From: an uncultured Lachnospiraceae bacterium
GTDB taxonomy: Bacteria; Bacillota; Clostridia; Lachnospirales; Lachnospiraceae
Length of the DNA stretch: 51,190 nt
Direction: 5' to 3'
NCBI GenBank assembly: GCA_946541955.1
Contig: CAMNJZ010000005.1
Span: 1 to 51,190 of the forward strand
This document shows positions 42,682 to 51,125 of this stretch, in pieces (position 1 is the stretch's first letter; every line of letters begins with the position of its first letter). The notes under the pieces are model-generated. The model was given only the letters and a program-made list of their open reading frames with translations, was not told the origin of the DNA and ran no database searches. The translations under genes and the position numbers were made by a program.

Positions 42682-42710
42682 TTGCGAAAGCCGGAATTAA
42701 CAGATAATAT
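42682..42710 (+). promoter_or_regulatory. treR promoter
   Basis: TTGCGA (42682-42687), 17 bases and TAATAT (42705-42710). The leader carries a CTCTCC/GGAGAG hairpin (about 42730-42745). With O1-O3 and the treP promoter this accounts for the whole 307-base gap. Confidence 0.7.
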
Positions 42711-42785
42711 TAAAGTATAAGTAATTCACTCTCCGCAAGGAGAGCTCTCTTCACCCCAAGAGCAGTATTATATTGGGAGGACTCC

Positions 42786-43511
42786 ATGCCCCGGGCAAAA
42801 TATCAGAACATCTATCAGGATCTTAACGAGAAAATCGAAAACGGCATCTATGCATACGGGGATCTTCTTCCCTCTGAAAATATACTGGTCACTCAGTACG
42901 ACTGTTCCCGCAATACCGTACGAAGAGCCATTGCCGCCCTGGCTGAGGACGGATCCGTCCAGTCCATACACGGCGTCGGCGTCCGCGTCATTTATCAGCC
43001 GCCGGCCCAGACTTCCTTTTCCCTGGGCGGAATCGAGTCCTTCAAGGAATCGGCGGAACGAAACAACAGGGCCCACTCCACCAGGGTCCTGCAGCTTACC
43101 AAGCTGACCGTGGACGAGCGCATCAGCCGCCGCACCGGCTTTCCCAAAGGAGAAACGGTCTGGTTCCTGCAGCGGGTCCGCTATCTGGACGGAAGGCCTC
43201 TGATCCTGGATATCAACATGTTCCTGACAAGACTGGTGCCGGATCTGACGGTGGAGATCGCCGAGCATTCCGTCTACGACTATATCGAAAACGTTCTGGG
43301 CATGACCATTGTCACCTCCAAGCGGAGCTTTGCCGTGGAGCATGTGACGGAGCTCGATGAAAAATGGCTGGAAATGAGCGACTACAACTGTATGGCCGTC
43401 ATATCCGGGCAGGTCTACAATTCCGATGGCATCATGTTCGAATATACCCAGTCCCGGCACAGGCCCAACTTTTTTTCCTTCCATGATACCGCGATCCGCA
43501 AAAAACGCTGA
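42786..43511 (+). CDS. treR: Trehalose operon repressor, GntR/HutC family
   Basis: 241 residues. The N-terminal winged helix (about 5-70) has LPSENILVTQYDCSRNTVRRAI, and the UTRA effector domain (about 80-235) has the FLQRVRYLDGRPLILD core. Members named TreR bind trehalose 6-phosphate and then leave their operators. The gene is divergent from treP and shares the three-operator region, which supports the assignment. GGGAGG precedes the ATG. A hybrid kinase gene begins 68 bases after it, with no terminator between. Confidence 0.93.
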   Translation: MPRAKYQNIYQDLNEKIENGIYAYGDLLPSENILVTQYDCSRNTVRRAIAALAEDGSVQSIHGVGVRVIYQPPAQTSFSLGGIESFKESAERNNRAHSTRVLQLTKLTVDERISRRTGFPKGETVWFLQRVRYLDGRPLILDINMFLTRLVPDLTVEIAEHSVYDYIENVLGMTIVTSKRSFAVEHVTELDEKWLEMSDYNCMAVISGQVYNSDGIMFEYTQSRHRPNFFSFHDTAIRKKR

Positions 43512-43579
43512 CGGGATGCGCTGCAAAGCGCCAGCCCTGCTGTACCAGGCAAATCCAGTTTCTATCCGGTGAGGTTCAC

Positions 43580-45547
43580 ATGGGACATTCAAAATATCAG
43601 ATGCCGGCGCAGGTCCGGGCAGAACTGCAGCAGCTCCCCCTGTGTCTGGCCGTCTATCATTACAAGAACGGCGAGTATGAATTTGTCATGTGCTCGGACC
43701 AGTTCTGCAAAGCGCTGGAGCTGGACCAGGATATGATCGAAGAATACCTGCTCAATCATACGGATGTCTTTTTCCATCCCGATGACCGGGCCACTCTGCA
43801 CAGCCGCGTCATTGAAATGGCCAGACACCCCGGCGCTGTCTATCCCTTCCGCATGCGCCTCGCCGTGCGGGGGACCTACAAATGGTTCAACGGCAACATG
43901 CGGGGCCGGCTTCTGGAGGACGGAGGCCTGCTTGTCTATGTCTGTACCATGGACATCACCGAAGACCACAACCGGCACAGAAGGGACAAGGTCAAGGATA
44001 TCCTGATGTCCCGCGTGCTGGATACCACCCAGAACTGCATGTTCTGGAAGGATACAAACCGGCGCTTCGTCGGCGTCAACCAGGCCTTTCTGGATTTCTA
44101 CGGTTTTCCTTCCGAGGATGTCCTGGTGGGAAAGACCGATGAGGATATGGGCTGGCATCTGGATCCCGAGCCCTTTAAGCAGGACGAACTGCGGGTCCTG
44201 CAGGGAGAAAGCACCTACATGGTCCACGGACAGTGCCTGGTCCATGGAGAGAACCGGGATATCCTGGCCTCCAAGACCCCGGCCTGGGACGGAGATACCA
44301 TCATCGGTTTTGTCGGAAGCTTTATGGATGTGACCGAATCCTATCGTCAGCAGCAGCAGATCCGGGAGCTGTCCAGAGAGCTGGAGCTGTCCCTGGACAA
44401 GGAAAGACAGCTGAATGTGGAAATGAATCATTTCCTGTCCCGGCTCAGCCACGAGCTCCGCACCCCCATGAACGCCGTCATTGGTCTTTCCACCCTGGGC
44501 ATGGAGCAGGATTCTCTGGAGGACGCCCGCAACTATCTGGATAAGATCCGGATATCCGGCAACTATCTGCTCCAGATCATCAATGAAGTCCTGGAAATGA
44601 ACAAGGTGGAAGCAGGCGATATCCAGCTCAATCTCGAGCCCGTTTCCCTTTTGAAGATCTTCGGGGAGATCCATACCATCATCGATCCCCTGGCTGCGGA
44701 AAAGGGGATCTCACTGGTCCTGGATCCCAGGGGAATCCAGCAGGACATGGTCCTCTGCGACAAAATGCGGGTGGAGCAGATCCTGGTCAACCTGCTGAAC
44801 AATGCGGTCAAATTCACGGAGCGGGGCGGCCATGTCTCGCTGCGGGTCTACCAGCATGTGGAAAGAGGGATCGCCGACACCTTCTTTACGGTGGAGGATA
44901 ACGGCTGCGGCATCAGTCCCCTGTTTTTGCCCAAGCTCTTCCATCCCTTTGCCCAGGAAAACAAAAACCCCTCCAAATACGGAAGCGGCACCGGCCTTGG
45001 CCTGACCATCTCCAGGACCTTTGCCAGAATGATGGACGGGGATATTACCGTAGAAAGCAGGGACGGAGAGGGCTCCATCTTCCGGGTCCTGGTCCGGCTG
45101 GAGGTATGCGGCGAAAACACTGCTGCCCTTCCGGCAGGAGACAGTGTCAGCTATGAAGCCCTGCGCGGAATACGGGTCCTTCTGGCGGAAGACAATCTGA
45201 TCAACCAGGAGGTGGCTCTGGGAATCCTGGGCCGGGTCGGAATCCATGCGGATCTGGTATCGGACGGGATCTCCGCCGTGCATCTGATCGAAAACTCTCC
45301 TCCCGGCAGCTACAGCGCCATCCTTATGGACATCCAGATGCCCTACATGAACGGCTTTGAATCAACAAAAAAGATTCGGGAAATAGACCGGGAAGATACC
45401 AGGACCATCCCCATCATTGCCATGAGCGCAGACATCTTTGAACAGTCCGTCGACAAAGCTGCAAAGAGCGGTATGACCGGCTATCTGACCAAGCCTCTGG
45501 ATATGGATGTTCTCTATAAGGAGCTCCTGCGTCAGATCGGCCTCTGA
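43580..45547 (+). CDS. PAS-containing hybrid histidine kinase
   Basis: 655 residues, no membrane segment, so cytosolic. Order: a divergent PAS-like N-terminus (about 20-130, ending CTMDITED), a second PAS (about 140-255, ending FMDVTES), coiled coil, HisKA with His291 (RLSHELRTPMN), HATPase (NLLNNAVKFT, VEDNGCGI, GSGTGLGLTIS), and a receiver (about 530-655) with phospho-acceptor Asp584 (ILMDIQMPYMNGF) and KPL. There is no Hpt domain or output partner nearby, so phosphate must pass to an unlinked protein. It lies downstream of treR on the same strand and may be co-transcribed. Confidence 0.94.
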   Translation: MGHSKYQMPAQVRAELQQLPLCLAVYHYKNGEYEFVMCSDQFCKALELDQDMIEEYLLNHTDVFFHPDDRATLHSRVIEMARHPGAVYPFRMRLAVRGTYKWFNGNMRGRLLEDGGLLVYVCTMDITEDHNRHRRDKVKDILMSRVLDTTQNCMFWKDTNRRFVGVNQAFLDFYGFPSEDVLVGKTDEDMGWHLDPEPFKQDELRVLQGESTYMVHGQCLVHGENRDILASKTPAWDGDTIIGFVGSFMDVTESYRQQQQIRELSRELELSLDKERQLNVEMNHFLSRLSHELRTPMNAVIGLSTLGMEQDSLEDARNYLDKIRISGNYLLQIINEVLEMNKVEAGDIQLNLEPVSLLKIFGEIHTIIDPLAAEKGISLVLDPRGIQQDMVLCDKMRVEQILVNLLNNAVKFTERGGHVSLRVYQHVERGIADTFFTVEDNGCGISPLFLPKLFHPFAQENKNPSKYGSGTGLGLTISRTFARMMDGDITVESRDGEGSIFRVLVRLEVCGENTAALPAGDSVSYEALRGIRVLLAEDNLINQEVALGILGRVGIHADLVSDGISAVHLIENSPPGSYSAILMDIQMPYMNGFESTKKIREIDREDTRTIPIIAMSADIFEQSVDKAAKSGMTGYLTKPLDMDVLYKELLRQIGL

Positions 45548-45586
45548 AAGGCCCGGATGCAGTCTCAAAGATACAGGCAGTCTGAT

Positions 45587-45623
45587 GCCCTCCCCGCCGG
45601 TTCCGGCAGGGAGGGCCTTTTTA
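45587..45623 (+). terminator. Terminator of the hybrid kinase gene
   Basis: GCCCTCCCCGCCGG / CCGGCAGGGAGGGC, a stem of about 14 bp with one mismatch and a two-base loop closed by stem opening, followed by CCTTTTTAT. Confidence 0.88.
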
Positions 45624-45650
45624 TGGACAGAGGAAGATTCCGGTCCGCAT

Positions 45651-45670
45651 ATTTGTACATGTACATTTAT
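45651..45670. promoter_or_regulatory. AraR box 1
   Basis: ATTTGTACATGTACATTTAT holds the perfect palindrome TGTACATGTACA (45654-45665) and resembles the Bacillus AraR operator (ATTTGTACGTACAAAT type). It lies about 138 bases upstream of the araA start, so any action there would need looping with box 2. Confidence 0.75.
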
Positions 45671-45752
45671 AGGGTGTATTTGTCTGCCTTCTTAAATATA
45701 CACAAAATATTTGTGTGAAAAATGTCTAAATCGCCGAAGATATTGATGTCTG

Positions 45753-45782
45753 TTGACAGATATATCCAAGTAAATGTATATT
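45753..45782 (+). promoter_or_regulatory. araA promoter
   Basis: A perfect TTGACA (45753-45758), an 18-base spacer and TATATT (45777-45782). Start expected near 45789, giving a leader of about 125 bases. It lies between AraR boxes 1 and 2; together these fill the 365-base gap. Confidence 0.82.
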
Positions 45783-45814
45783 TATATCAGGACATCCAAC
45801 GGTACAACTGTATT

Positions 45815-45832
45815 TGTTGTATATGTACATAT
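45815..45832. promoter_or_regulatory. AraR box 2
   Basis: The core TGTATATGTACA (45818-45829) matches box 1 except in its left half. It lies about 30 bases downstream of the araA start. Confidence 0.7.
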
Positions 45833-45912
45833 TTTGGATCAAAAAGGATGGCCGGCAGCAAAATCGTAATTCATTGTAAAACCAGGCATACAATTAAAGG
45901 AAAGGATCAAAC

Positions 45913-47352
45913 ATGGAAAAACTGTATTTTATTCCCGGAAGCCAGGACCTCTATGGTGAAGAATGTCTGAAGCAGGTCGCAGAAGACTGCCGCCAGATGG
46001 TGGATTTTCTTAACGAAAAGCTGGAAGGCGTGATCCGCGTCGAGCTTCTTCCCACTGTTGAGACCTCTGAAATCTGCGTCAAGGATATGCGCATCGTCGC
46101 AAACGATGACGACTGCGTAGGCGTCATCACCTGGATGCATACCTTCTCTCCCGCCAAGATGTGGATCAAGGGCCTGCAGGAGCTCAGAAAGCCCCTTCTG
46201 CACCTGCACACACAGGCCAACGAGAAGCTTCCCTATGCTGAGATCGATATGGACTTCATGAACCTCAACCAGGCTGCCCACGGCGACCGTGAATACGGCT
46301 TCATCCTGGCCAAGCTCAATATCCCTCACGAGGTCGTAGCCGGCTTCTACAAGCATGACCATGTCATCGCTAAGATCCGCCAGTTCGCCCAGGTCGCCAA
46401 GGCCATCGGTCTTTCCAAAAAGACCCGCGTCGCCACCTTCGGCAACAACATGCGCGACGTAGCCGTTACCGACGGCAACCGTCTGGAATGCGAAATCAAG
46501 TACGGCTGGGAAGTCAAGTACTGGGGCATCGGCGAAATCGCCTGCCTGGCCGGCGACGTTACGGAAGAAGAAGTCGAAGCCAAGATGGCAGAATATCTGG
46601 ACAAGTACACCATGGCCACCGACAATGTCGAATCCGTCAGAGAGCAGGCCAAGTATGAGGTCGCCCTGGAGAAGTTCATCGCAAAGAACAAGGTCACCGC
46701 TTTCACCGACAACTTCCAGGATCTGCACGGCTTAAAGCAGCTGCCCGGCATTGCAGCCCAGAACCTTATGGCCAAGGGCATCGGTTTCGGTCCCGAAGGC
46801 GATTATAAGATCAGCGCCTTATCTTCTGTTCTCATGAAGATGGCGGAAGGCAGAGAAGGCGCCACCGGCTTCATTGAAGACTATACCTATGACATGACTC
46901 CCGGCCAGGAGCTGGAGCTGGCTTCCCACATGCTGGAGGTCCCTGCTTCCTTCGCAGCCAACAGACCTGAGATCCAGGTCCACCACCTTGGCATCGGCAA
47001 CAAGGAAGACCCTGCAAGACTTGTCTTCGACGGCATTACCGGCGACGGCATCCAGGTCACTCTGATCGACCTTGGCGATCATTTCCGCATTGTCTGCGCT
47101 GACATCGAGCTGGTCAAGCAGCCCAAGCCCATGCCCAAGCTGCCTGTAGCCCGCATCATGTACAGACATAAGCCCAACTTTGCCATCGGCACTGCTGCAT
47201 GGTGCTACGCCGGCGGCGCACACCACTCTGTCGTATCCACTGCTCTGACCCGCTCCGATATCGCCATGTTCGCAAGACTGACCGGTACAGAGCTGATCAC
47301 TATCGGCGACGATACCACAGAAGCAGATCTGCAGAAATTTTTCACCAGATAA
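45913..47352 (+). CDS. araA: L-arabinose isomerase
   Basis: Interconverts L-arabinose and L-ribulose. The 479 residues show the AraA hallmarks WMHTFSPAKMWI, TDNFQDLHGLKQLPG, the MAEGREGATGFIEDYTYDM metal-site region with its two glutamates, and the C-terminal His pair (GGAHHSV). It is slightly shorter than the E. coli enzyme (500). AAAGGAAAGG precedes the ATG. No araB or araD follows; araR is next instead, so the other pathway genes must be elsewhere. Codon use is biased towards GGC, AAG and CTG, suggesting strong expression. Confidence 0.96.
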   Translation: MEKLYFIPGSQDLYGEECLKQVAEDCRQMVDFLNEKLEGVIRVELLPTVETSEICVKDMRIVANDDDCVGVITWMHTFSPAKMWIKGLQELRKPLLHLHTQANEKLPYAEIDMDFMNLNQAAHGDREYGFILAKLNIPHEVVAGFYKHDHVIAKIRQFAQVAKAIGLSKKTRVATFGNNMRDVAVTDGNRLECEIKYGWEVKYWGIGEIACLAGDVTEEEVEAKMAEYLDKYTMATDNVESVREQAKYEVALEKFIAKNKVTAFTDNFQDLHGLKQLPGIAAQNLMAKGIGFGPEGDYKISALSSVLMKMAEGREGATGFIEDYTYDMTPGQELELASHMLEVPASFAANRPEIQVHHLGIGNKEDPARLVFDGITGDGIQVTLIDLGDHFRIVCADIELVKQPKPMPKLPVARIMYRHKPNFAIGTAAWCYAGGAHHSVVSTALTRSDIAMFARLTGTELITIGDDTTEADLQKFFTR

Positions 47353-47383
47353 TCGGGTCCACATTCCGGCAGCAACGCAGCAT

Positions 47384-47399
47384 TTTGTGCTATACTGAT
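47384..47399 (+). promoter_or_regulatory. araR extended -10 promoter
   Basis: TTTGTGCTATACTGAT has TGC directly before TATACT (47391-47396) and no good -35. The start would lie at about 47403, inside the AraR box that follows. The same 16 bases form the kinase promoter at 7951. Confidence 0.65.
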
Positions 47400-47404
47400 T
47401 CCGT

Positions 47405-47424
47405 AAATGTACCTGTACATATTT
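47405..47424. promoter_or_regulatory. AraR box 3 (autoregulation)
   Basis: AAATGTACCTGTACATATTT contains TGTACCTGTACA, a palindrome with a CC centre, placed at the araR transcription start. AraR should repress its own gene here. Confidence 0.78.
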
Positions 47425-47490
47425 GAACGACCGCATCCGGCCGGAGGGTCCTCTCTCCGGCCGGATGTTTTACAGAAAAGAGGGCACTTT

Positions 47491-48573
47491 ATGGGGCAGA
47501 CAGGCGGATACAGGACCGTTATGGATTGGATCCTGAAGGAAATAGAGGAAGGCCGGTTAAAAAACGGCAGCAGACTTCCTTCCGAAAATAAACTCTGCGC
47601 CCGGTTCGGTCTGAGCCGGCAGACGGTCCGTCACGCCACGGGCGAACTGGAAAAGAAGGGTATACTGACCAGGGTCCGGGGAAGCGGAACCTACGTTGGC
47701 ACTGCCGCGCCGGCTCTGCGGCCGGCCGGCAGCAGGAACATTGCTGTTGTCAGTACCTATGTAGACAGCTATATTTTTCCGCCCACGATCCGGGGCATTG
47801 AAAGCGTCCTGGCCAGGGCCGGCTACACGGTCCAGTTTTCCTTTACGGATGACCTGGTCACCAGGGAACGGTCGATCCTGGAAGTCCTTCTGGACAAGGA
47901 CAACATAGACGGCCTCATCATTGAGCCCTCCAAAAGCGCCCTGCCCAATCCCAATCTGGACCTTTACCGCAGGCTGATGAAAAAGAAAATCCCGATCCTT
48001 TTTTTCAACGCGGAGTACAGAGAGCTGGGCCTCCCCTGCGTCAGAATGGACGACGTACAGGCGGCCAGGTCGGCGGCCGACGTTCTGATCCAGGCAGGGC
48101 ACCGAAAGCTCTTCGCCATCCTGCATCTGGAGGATGAGCAGGGCCGCCTTCGCTATCAGGGCTTCTGCCAGGCCATCCTGGCAGCCGGGCTCTCCATCGA
48201 GGAGCAGGGCTTTTTCTGGCTCGACAATGTCGGTTTTCACAGGCTGAGCGAAATGGCCGACACGCTTTTTGACCGCCTGCAGGGCCATACCGGGGTCATG
48301 TGCTACAACGACGAGGTCGCCCATCAGCTGATCCAGACCGCCCTCCGCAGGGGAATCCGGATCCCGGAGGACCTCTCTGTGGTAAGCATCGACAATTCCG
48401 ACCTGGCGGACATCTGCTCCATTCCTTTCACCTCCTGCGATCATCCCAAGGAAATGCTGGGCGTCCGTACGGCGGAAAACCTGCTGAAGATGATCGAAAA
48501 TCCTTCCTTCGACGGAAGCTGTCTCTTTTCGGTCTCTCCCGTTTACAGGAATTCCGTCCGCTCCCTTCCGTAA
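47491..48573 (+). CDS. araR: Arabinose operon repressor AraR (GntR-LacI hybrid)
   Basis: 360 residues from the ATG at 47491, behind AAAAGAGGG. A GntR-type winged helix (about 5-72; LPSENKLCARFGLSRQTVRHA) is fused to a LacI/GalR-type sugar-binding domain (about 85-360). This hybrid plan is diagnostic of AraR, which leaves DNA when L-arabinose binds. The operator-like palindromes before araA and before itself support this. It is convergent with the AraM-like gene, with only eight bases between the stops and no terminator. Confidence 0.93.
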   Translation: MGQTGGYRTVMDWILKEIEEGRLKNGSRLPSENKLCARFGLSRQTVRHATGELEKKGILTRVRGSGTYVGTAAPALRPAGSRNIAVVSTYVDSYIFPPTIRGIESVLARAGYTVQFSFTDDLVTRERSILEVLLDKDNIDGLIIEPSKSALPNPNLDLYRRLMKKKIPILFFNAEYRELGLPCVRMDDVQAARSAADVLIQAGHRKLFAILHLEDEQGRLRYQGFCQAILAAGLSIEEQGFFWLDNVGFHRLSEMADTLFDRLQGHTGVMCYNDEVAHQLIQTALRRGIRIPEDLSVVSIDNSDLADICSIPFTSCDHPKEMLGVRTAENLLKMIENPSFDGSCLFSVSPVYRNSVRSLP

Positions 48574-48581
48574 AAATATTT

Positions 48582-49646
48582 TCAGAGCACCAGCTCCATT
48601 TCATCGTAGATCTCATGCAGCCTTGCTTCATTCAGATGGGTCTCATAAAGGACTGTGTAACGGTCCGGCCTGGTGGGCGCCGCCTTCAGCCAGGTCCCGG
48701 CAAAAAGCTCCTTGTCCACTTTCCAGGAGGAAGGCTTAATCTGAATGCCAGAGGCCTTGATCATCTGGCAGAAGTCCTCCACGGAACGGTCCTGGAATAC
48801 AGCCGATGCATAGGCTCCCATGGCAGCGGCGATCCCCCGGGGGATCCTGACCTGGGATGCATAATGGTTTTCCAGGGCATAGGCAAAGGTATGCTCGGAG
48901 CCGGCTCCCGGCGCATGACTGCCGGCGATCTGCACGGAAAGCCCGCACAGAACCAGGGCCTTGGCCAGACCGGCCAGGGTCTGCCTGCCCTTCAGTCCCT
49001 CTTCCCCCAGGGCACCGGCCAGGGAGCTGACTGCGGTTTCAACCAGCATGCAGGCAAAGTCATCGACCCGGTCATGTCCTCTGGATTCCGCCAGATGCCA
49101 GTCATAGAGGGCCGAAAGCTTGCTGATCACTTCCGCTGCCCCGCACTGCAGGTCGATCTCGTCCGCCTGGGATACAATATCCAGGTCCACGAGCACCGCT
49201 GCAGGCACTGCACAGTTATAGGATTTCCTGGGACCGTCCTCTTCCGCCCGCAGCACCGCTACAGGAGAAGCGACAGAGTCGCTGTCCAGTGTCATCACGA
49301 CAAAGAGCACAGGGACCTGGCTGATATAGCCTGCGTACTTGGCCAGATTCAGAAGGTCTGTGTCGCCAAATGCAAAGACCATGCGGATATCTCCGCCTGT
49401 AATATACTCCGCCAGGGAGATGGCGTCCTTGTAAATGGTACGTTCGGCATGCTGGACCTCCGCCAGCGGAAAGGCCTCCGTAATGGTATCGATCACGCCG
49501 GAAAACTTGTCTGCCGCCTTGTCCTGGGTAAGGACCAGGCTTCTGTGGTTGACGATATCCGCCAGGATATCCTCCGCCGTCTCCGGGATTCTGTGATATG
49601 CCCCTTCTTCTACGAAAAGATGAATGGGAAGTCCGAATCGGTTCAT
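48582..49646 (-). CDS. AraM/glycerol-1-phosphate dehydrogenase-like protein, divergent cofactor motifs
   Basis: 354 residues related to AraM/EgsA and the iron-alcohol dehydrogenase/dehydroquinate synthase fold. Conserved blocks are ISQVPVLFVVMTLDSDSVASPVAVL and AGSHAPGAGSEHTF (H252). In Bacillus, araM lies in the arabinose operon, which fits this location. Compared with the family as I know it, three sites differ: the Gly-rich dinucleotide loop is AFGDTD (92-97), the first metal ligand Asp appears as Glu172 (GAAEVISK), and the second His lies at H261 or is replaced by Tyr262. Activity as a normal G1P dehydrogenase is therefore doubtful; it may use another cofactor or be non-catalytic. An extended -10 (TGG-TATACT, complement of 49784-49792) lies upstream. 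Confidence 0.8.
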   Translation of the reverse strand: MNRFGLPIHLFVEEGAYHRIPETAEDILADIVNHRSLVLTQDKAADKFSGVIDTITEAFPLAEVQHAERTIYKDAISLAEYITGGDIRMVFAFGDTDLLNLAKYAGYISQVPVLFVVMTLDSDSVASPVAVLRAEEDGPRKSYNCAVPAAVLVDLDIVSQADEIDLQCGAAEVISKLSALYDWHLAESRGHDRVDDFACMLVETAVSSLAGALGEEGLKGRQTLAGLAKALVLCGLSVQIAGSHAPGAGSEHTFAYALENHYASQVRIPRGIAAAMGAYASAVFQDRSVEDFCQMIKASGIQIKPSSWKVDKELFAGTWLKAAPTRPDRYTVLYETHLNEARLHEIYDEMELVL

Positions 49647-49783
49647 TTGATTTCCTCCAGTCTATCAGTCTGCAGATCCTCCATTTTTCCAGCGGCAGGA
49701 AACAGAGCATCTGAGGATCGTTCTCACTTTTTGCGCCAGGGCCTCCAGGCCAGAGCGCCCTGTAAACATGTTATATCCGTCTC

Positions 49784-49792
49784 AGTATACCA
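49784..49792 (-). promoter_or_regulatory. Extended -10 of the AraM-like gene
   Basis: On the minus strand TGG immediately precedes TATACT, with no matching -35. The leader would be about 130 bases. The 341-base gap also holds the rubrerythrin promoter; nothing else is evident in it. Confidence 0.5.
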
Positions 49793-49913
49793 TATCTTTC
49801 CTGCACTTGCGATGTGACAAAAGACAAATCCGCCTGGCAGGACCTGTTAACTTGGGCCGGACTCCCACCTGTAAGAAAGCATTTCCCTGCATGGCGCCGA
49901 AAGCGTGTTAGCA

Positions 49914-49943
49914 TTGGCAAACGATACAGGGATGAAGTACACT
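49914..49943 (+). promoter_or_regulatory. Rubrerythrin promoter
   Basis: TTGGCA (49914-49919), 18 bases and TACACT (49938-49943), about 45 bases before the start codon. I see no clear PerR box. Confidence 0.6.
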
Positions 49944-49987
49944 GGTTTTAACAGGAACAATTACTGTTTTTGAAAGGAGATTTAAAA

Positions 49988-50527
49988 ATGGCTAACAAAT
50001 ATGCAGGCACAAAAACAGAGAAAAACCTTTGGGAAGCCTTCGCAGGCGAATCCCAGGCCAGAAACAAATACACTTACTTCGCATCTGTGGCCAAGAAGAA
50101 CGGATATGAGCAGATCGCAGCCCTCTTCCTGAAGACAGCCGACAATGAGAAGGAGCATGCCAAGATGTGGTTCAAGGAGCTCGGCGAGCTGGGCACCACA
50201 GAGGAAAACCTTCTGCATGCAGCCGAGGGCGAGAACTTCGAGTGGACAGATATGTATGAGCGTATGGCCCGTGAAGCGGAAGAAGAAGGCTTCCCTGAGC
50301 TGGCAGCCAAATTCCGCGGCGTAGCAGCCATCGAGAAGCACCACGAAGAGAGATACAGAGCCCTTCTGAAGAACTGCCAGGAGAAGCAGGTCTTCGAAAA
50401 GAGCGGCGTCACCGTATGGGAATGCCGCAACTGCGGTCATATCGTCATTGGCACCACCGCCCCGGATGTCTGCCCTGTCTGCGCACATCCTCAGAGCTAT
50501 TTCGAAGTACACGCCCAGAATTATTGA
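49988..50527 (+). CDS. rbr: Rubrerythrin
   Basis: 179 residues from the ATG at 49988, behind GAAAGGAG. The N-terminal four-helix ferritin-like domain carries Glu/His ligands of the di-iron site ([29 protein letters not shown]), and the C-terminal rubredoxin-like domain has CRNC and CPVC. It reduces hydrogen peroxide in the cytosol of anaerobes using NADH-derived electrons. The length is typical and it is monocistronic. Confidence 0.97.
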   Translation: MANKYAGTKTEKNLWEAFAGESQARNKYTYFASVAKKNGYEQIAALFLKTADNEKEHAKMWFKELGELGTTEENLLHAAEGENFEWTDMYERMAREAEEEGFPELAAKFRGVAAIEKHHEERYRALLKNCQEKQVFEKSGVTVWECRNCGHIVIGTTAPDVCPVCAHPQSYFEVHAQNY

Positions 50528-50557
50528 TCGGGTCCTGCCCTTCTGACAGACAAACAG

Positions 50558-50603
50558 AAAAAAAGCCGGTCGTCCCACGCAGTGGGATGGCCGGCTTTGC
50601 CTT
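50558..50603. terminator. Bidirectional terminator
   Basis: AAAGCCGGTCGTCCCAC / GTGGGATGGCCGGCTTT, a stem of about 17 bp with a three-base loop and one G-T wobble, flanked by an A-run, lies between rubrerythrin and the convergent HicB-like gene. Confidence 0.9.
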
Positions 50604-50617
50604 TTGTATGGATACGG

Positions 50618-50896
50618 TCACTCTTCCCAGCCTTCCAGGATCCTGACCTTGGCGGCAATATTGCGGGCGATCTCGCCCTCCTTCAGCTCAATGTCATCAA
50701 TATTGGTGACTTCCGGGATATCCCATTCGTCCTCCCTGAGCTCCAGCTGGATCCATTCCCGTTCCGCCTCGATGCATTCCCGGATCGCTTCATCCAGTGT
50801 GTCGCCGACTCCGTAGCACATGGCCAGGTCTACGAATCTGCCTTCATATTTACCGTCTTCTCTTACATGAAATACTGCAGGATATATAAATGTCAT
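50618..50896 (-). CDS. HicB-like antitoxin-family protein, no HicA partner
   Basis: 92 residues from the ATG at 50896 (GGAAGGAAAG upstream). The HicB_lk partial RNase H-like fold is clear: FIYPAVFHVREDGKYEGRFVDL, then YGVGDTLDEAIRECIEAEREWI. HicB proteins neutralise the HicA mRNA interferase and repress the operon. No HicA reading frame lies on either side, and there is no obvious C-terminal DNA-binding domain, only an acidic tail. It may be an orphan antitoxin, a relic, or an unrelated use of the fold. It has its own promoter. Confidence 0.85.
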   Translation of the reverse strand: MTFIYPAVFHVREDGKYEGRFVDLAMCYGVGDTLDEAIRECIEAEREWIQLELREDEWDIPEVTNIDDIELKEGEIARNIAAKVRILEGWEE

Positions 50897-50974
50897 TTCT
50901 TTCCTTCCCCTGTCTGCTCTTCGGTCTGCCGGAAGCCGCTCCGGCGCCGGTCCCTCTGGAACGCTACGAAACCG

Positions 50975-51003
50975 ATTGTACCATAACTCTCCTTCGCTGC
51001 CAA
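50975..51003 (-). promoter_or_regulatory. Promoter of the HicB-like gene
   Basis: On the minus strand TTGGCA (50998-51003), 17 bases and TACAAT (50975-50980) preceded by TGG. The start is about 75 bases before the ATG. Confidence 0.7.
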
Positions 51004-51076
51004 TTCCTTGTAAAAAGCCGGGATGCAGCAAGGGCCCGGAGGACTCCTCTCACATTCATTGCTTACTGCAGGAAAC

Positions 51077-51105
51077 AAAAAAGCTCTCCATCCTGAAGAG
51101 CTTTT
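51077..51105 (-). terminator. Terminator of an off-window leftward transcript
   Basis: On the minus strand AAAAGCTCT / AGAGCTTTT plus TT forms a hairpin with a T-run. No gene in the window ends here on that strand, so it probably closes an operon beyond the right edge. Confidence 0.65.
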
Positions 51106-51125
51106 CAATATCAGACCGATAGAAA

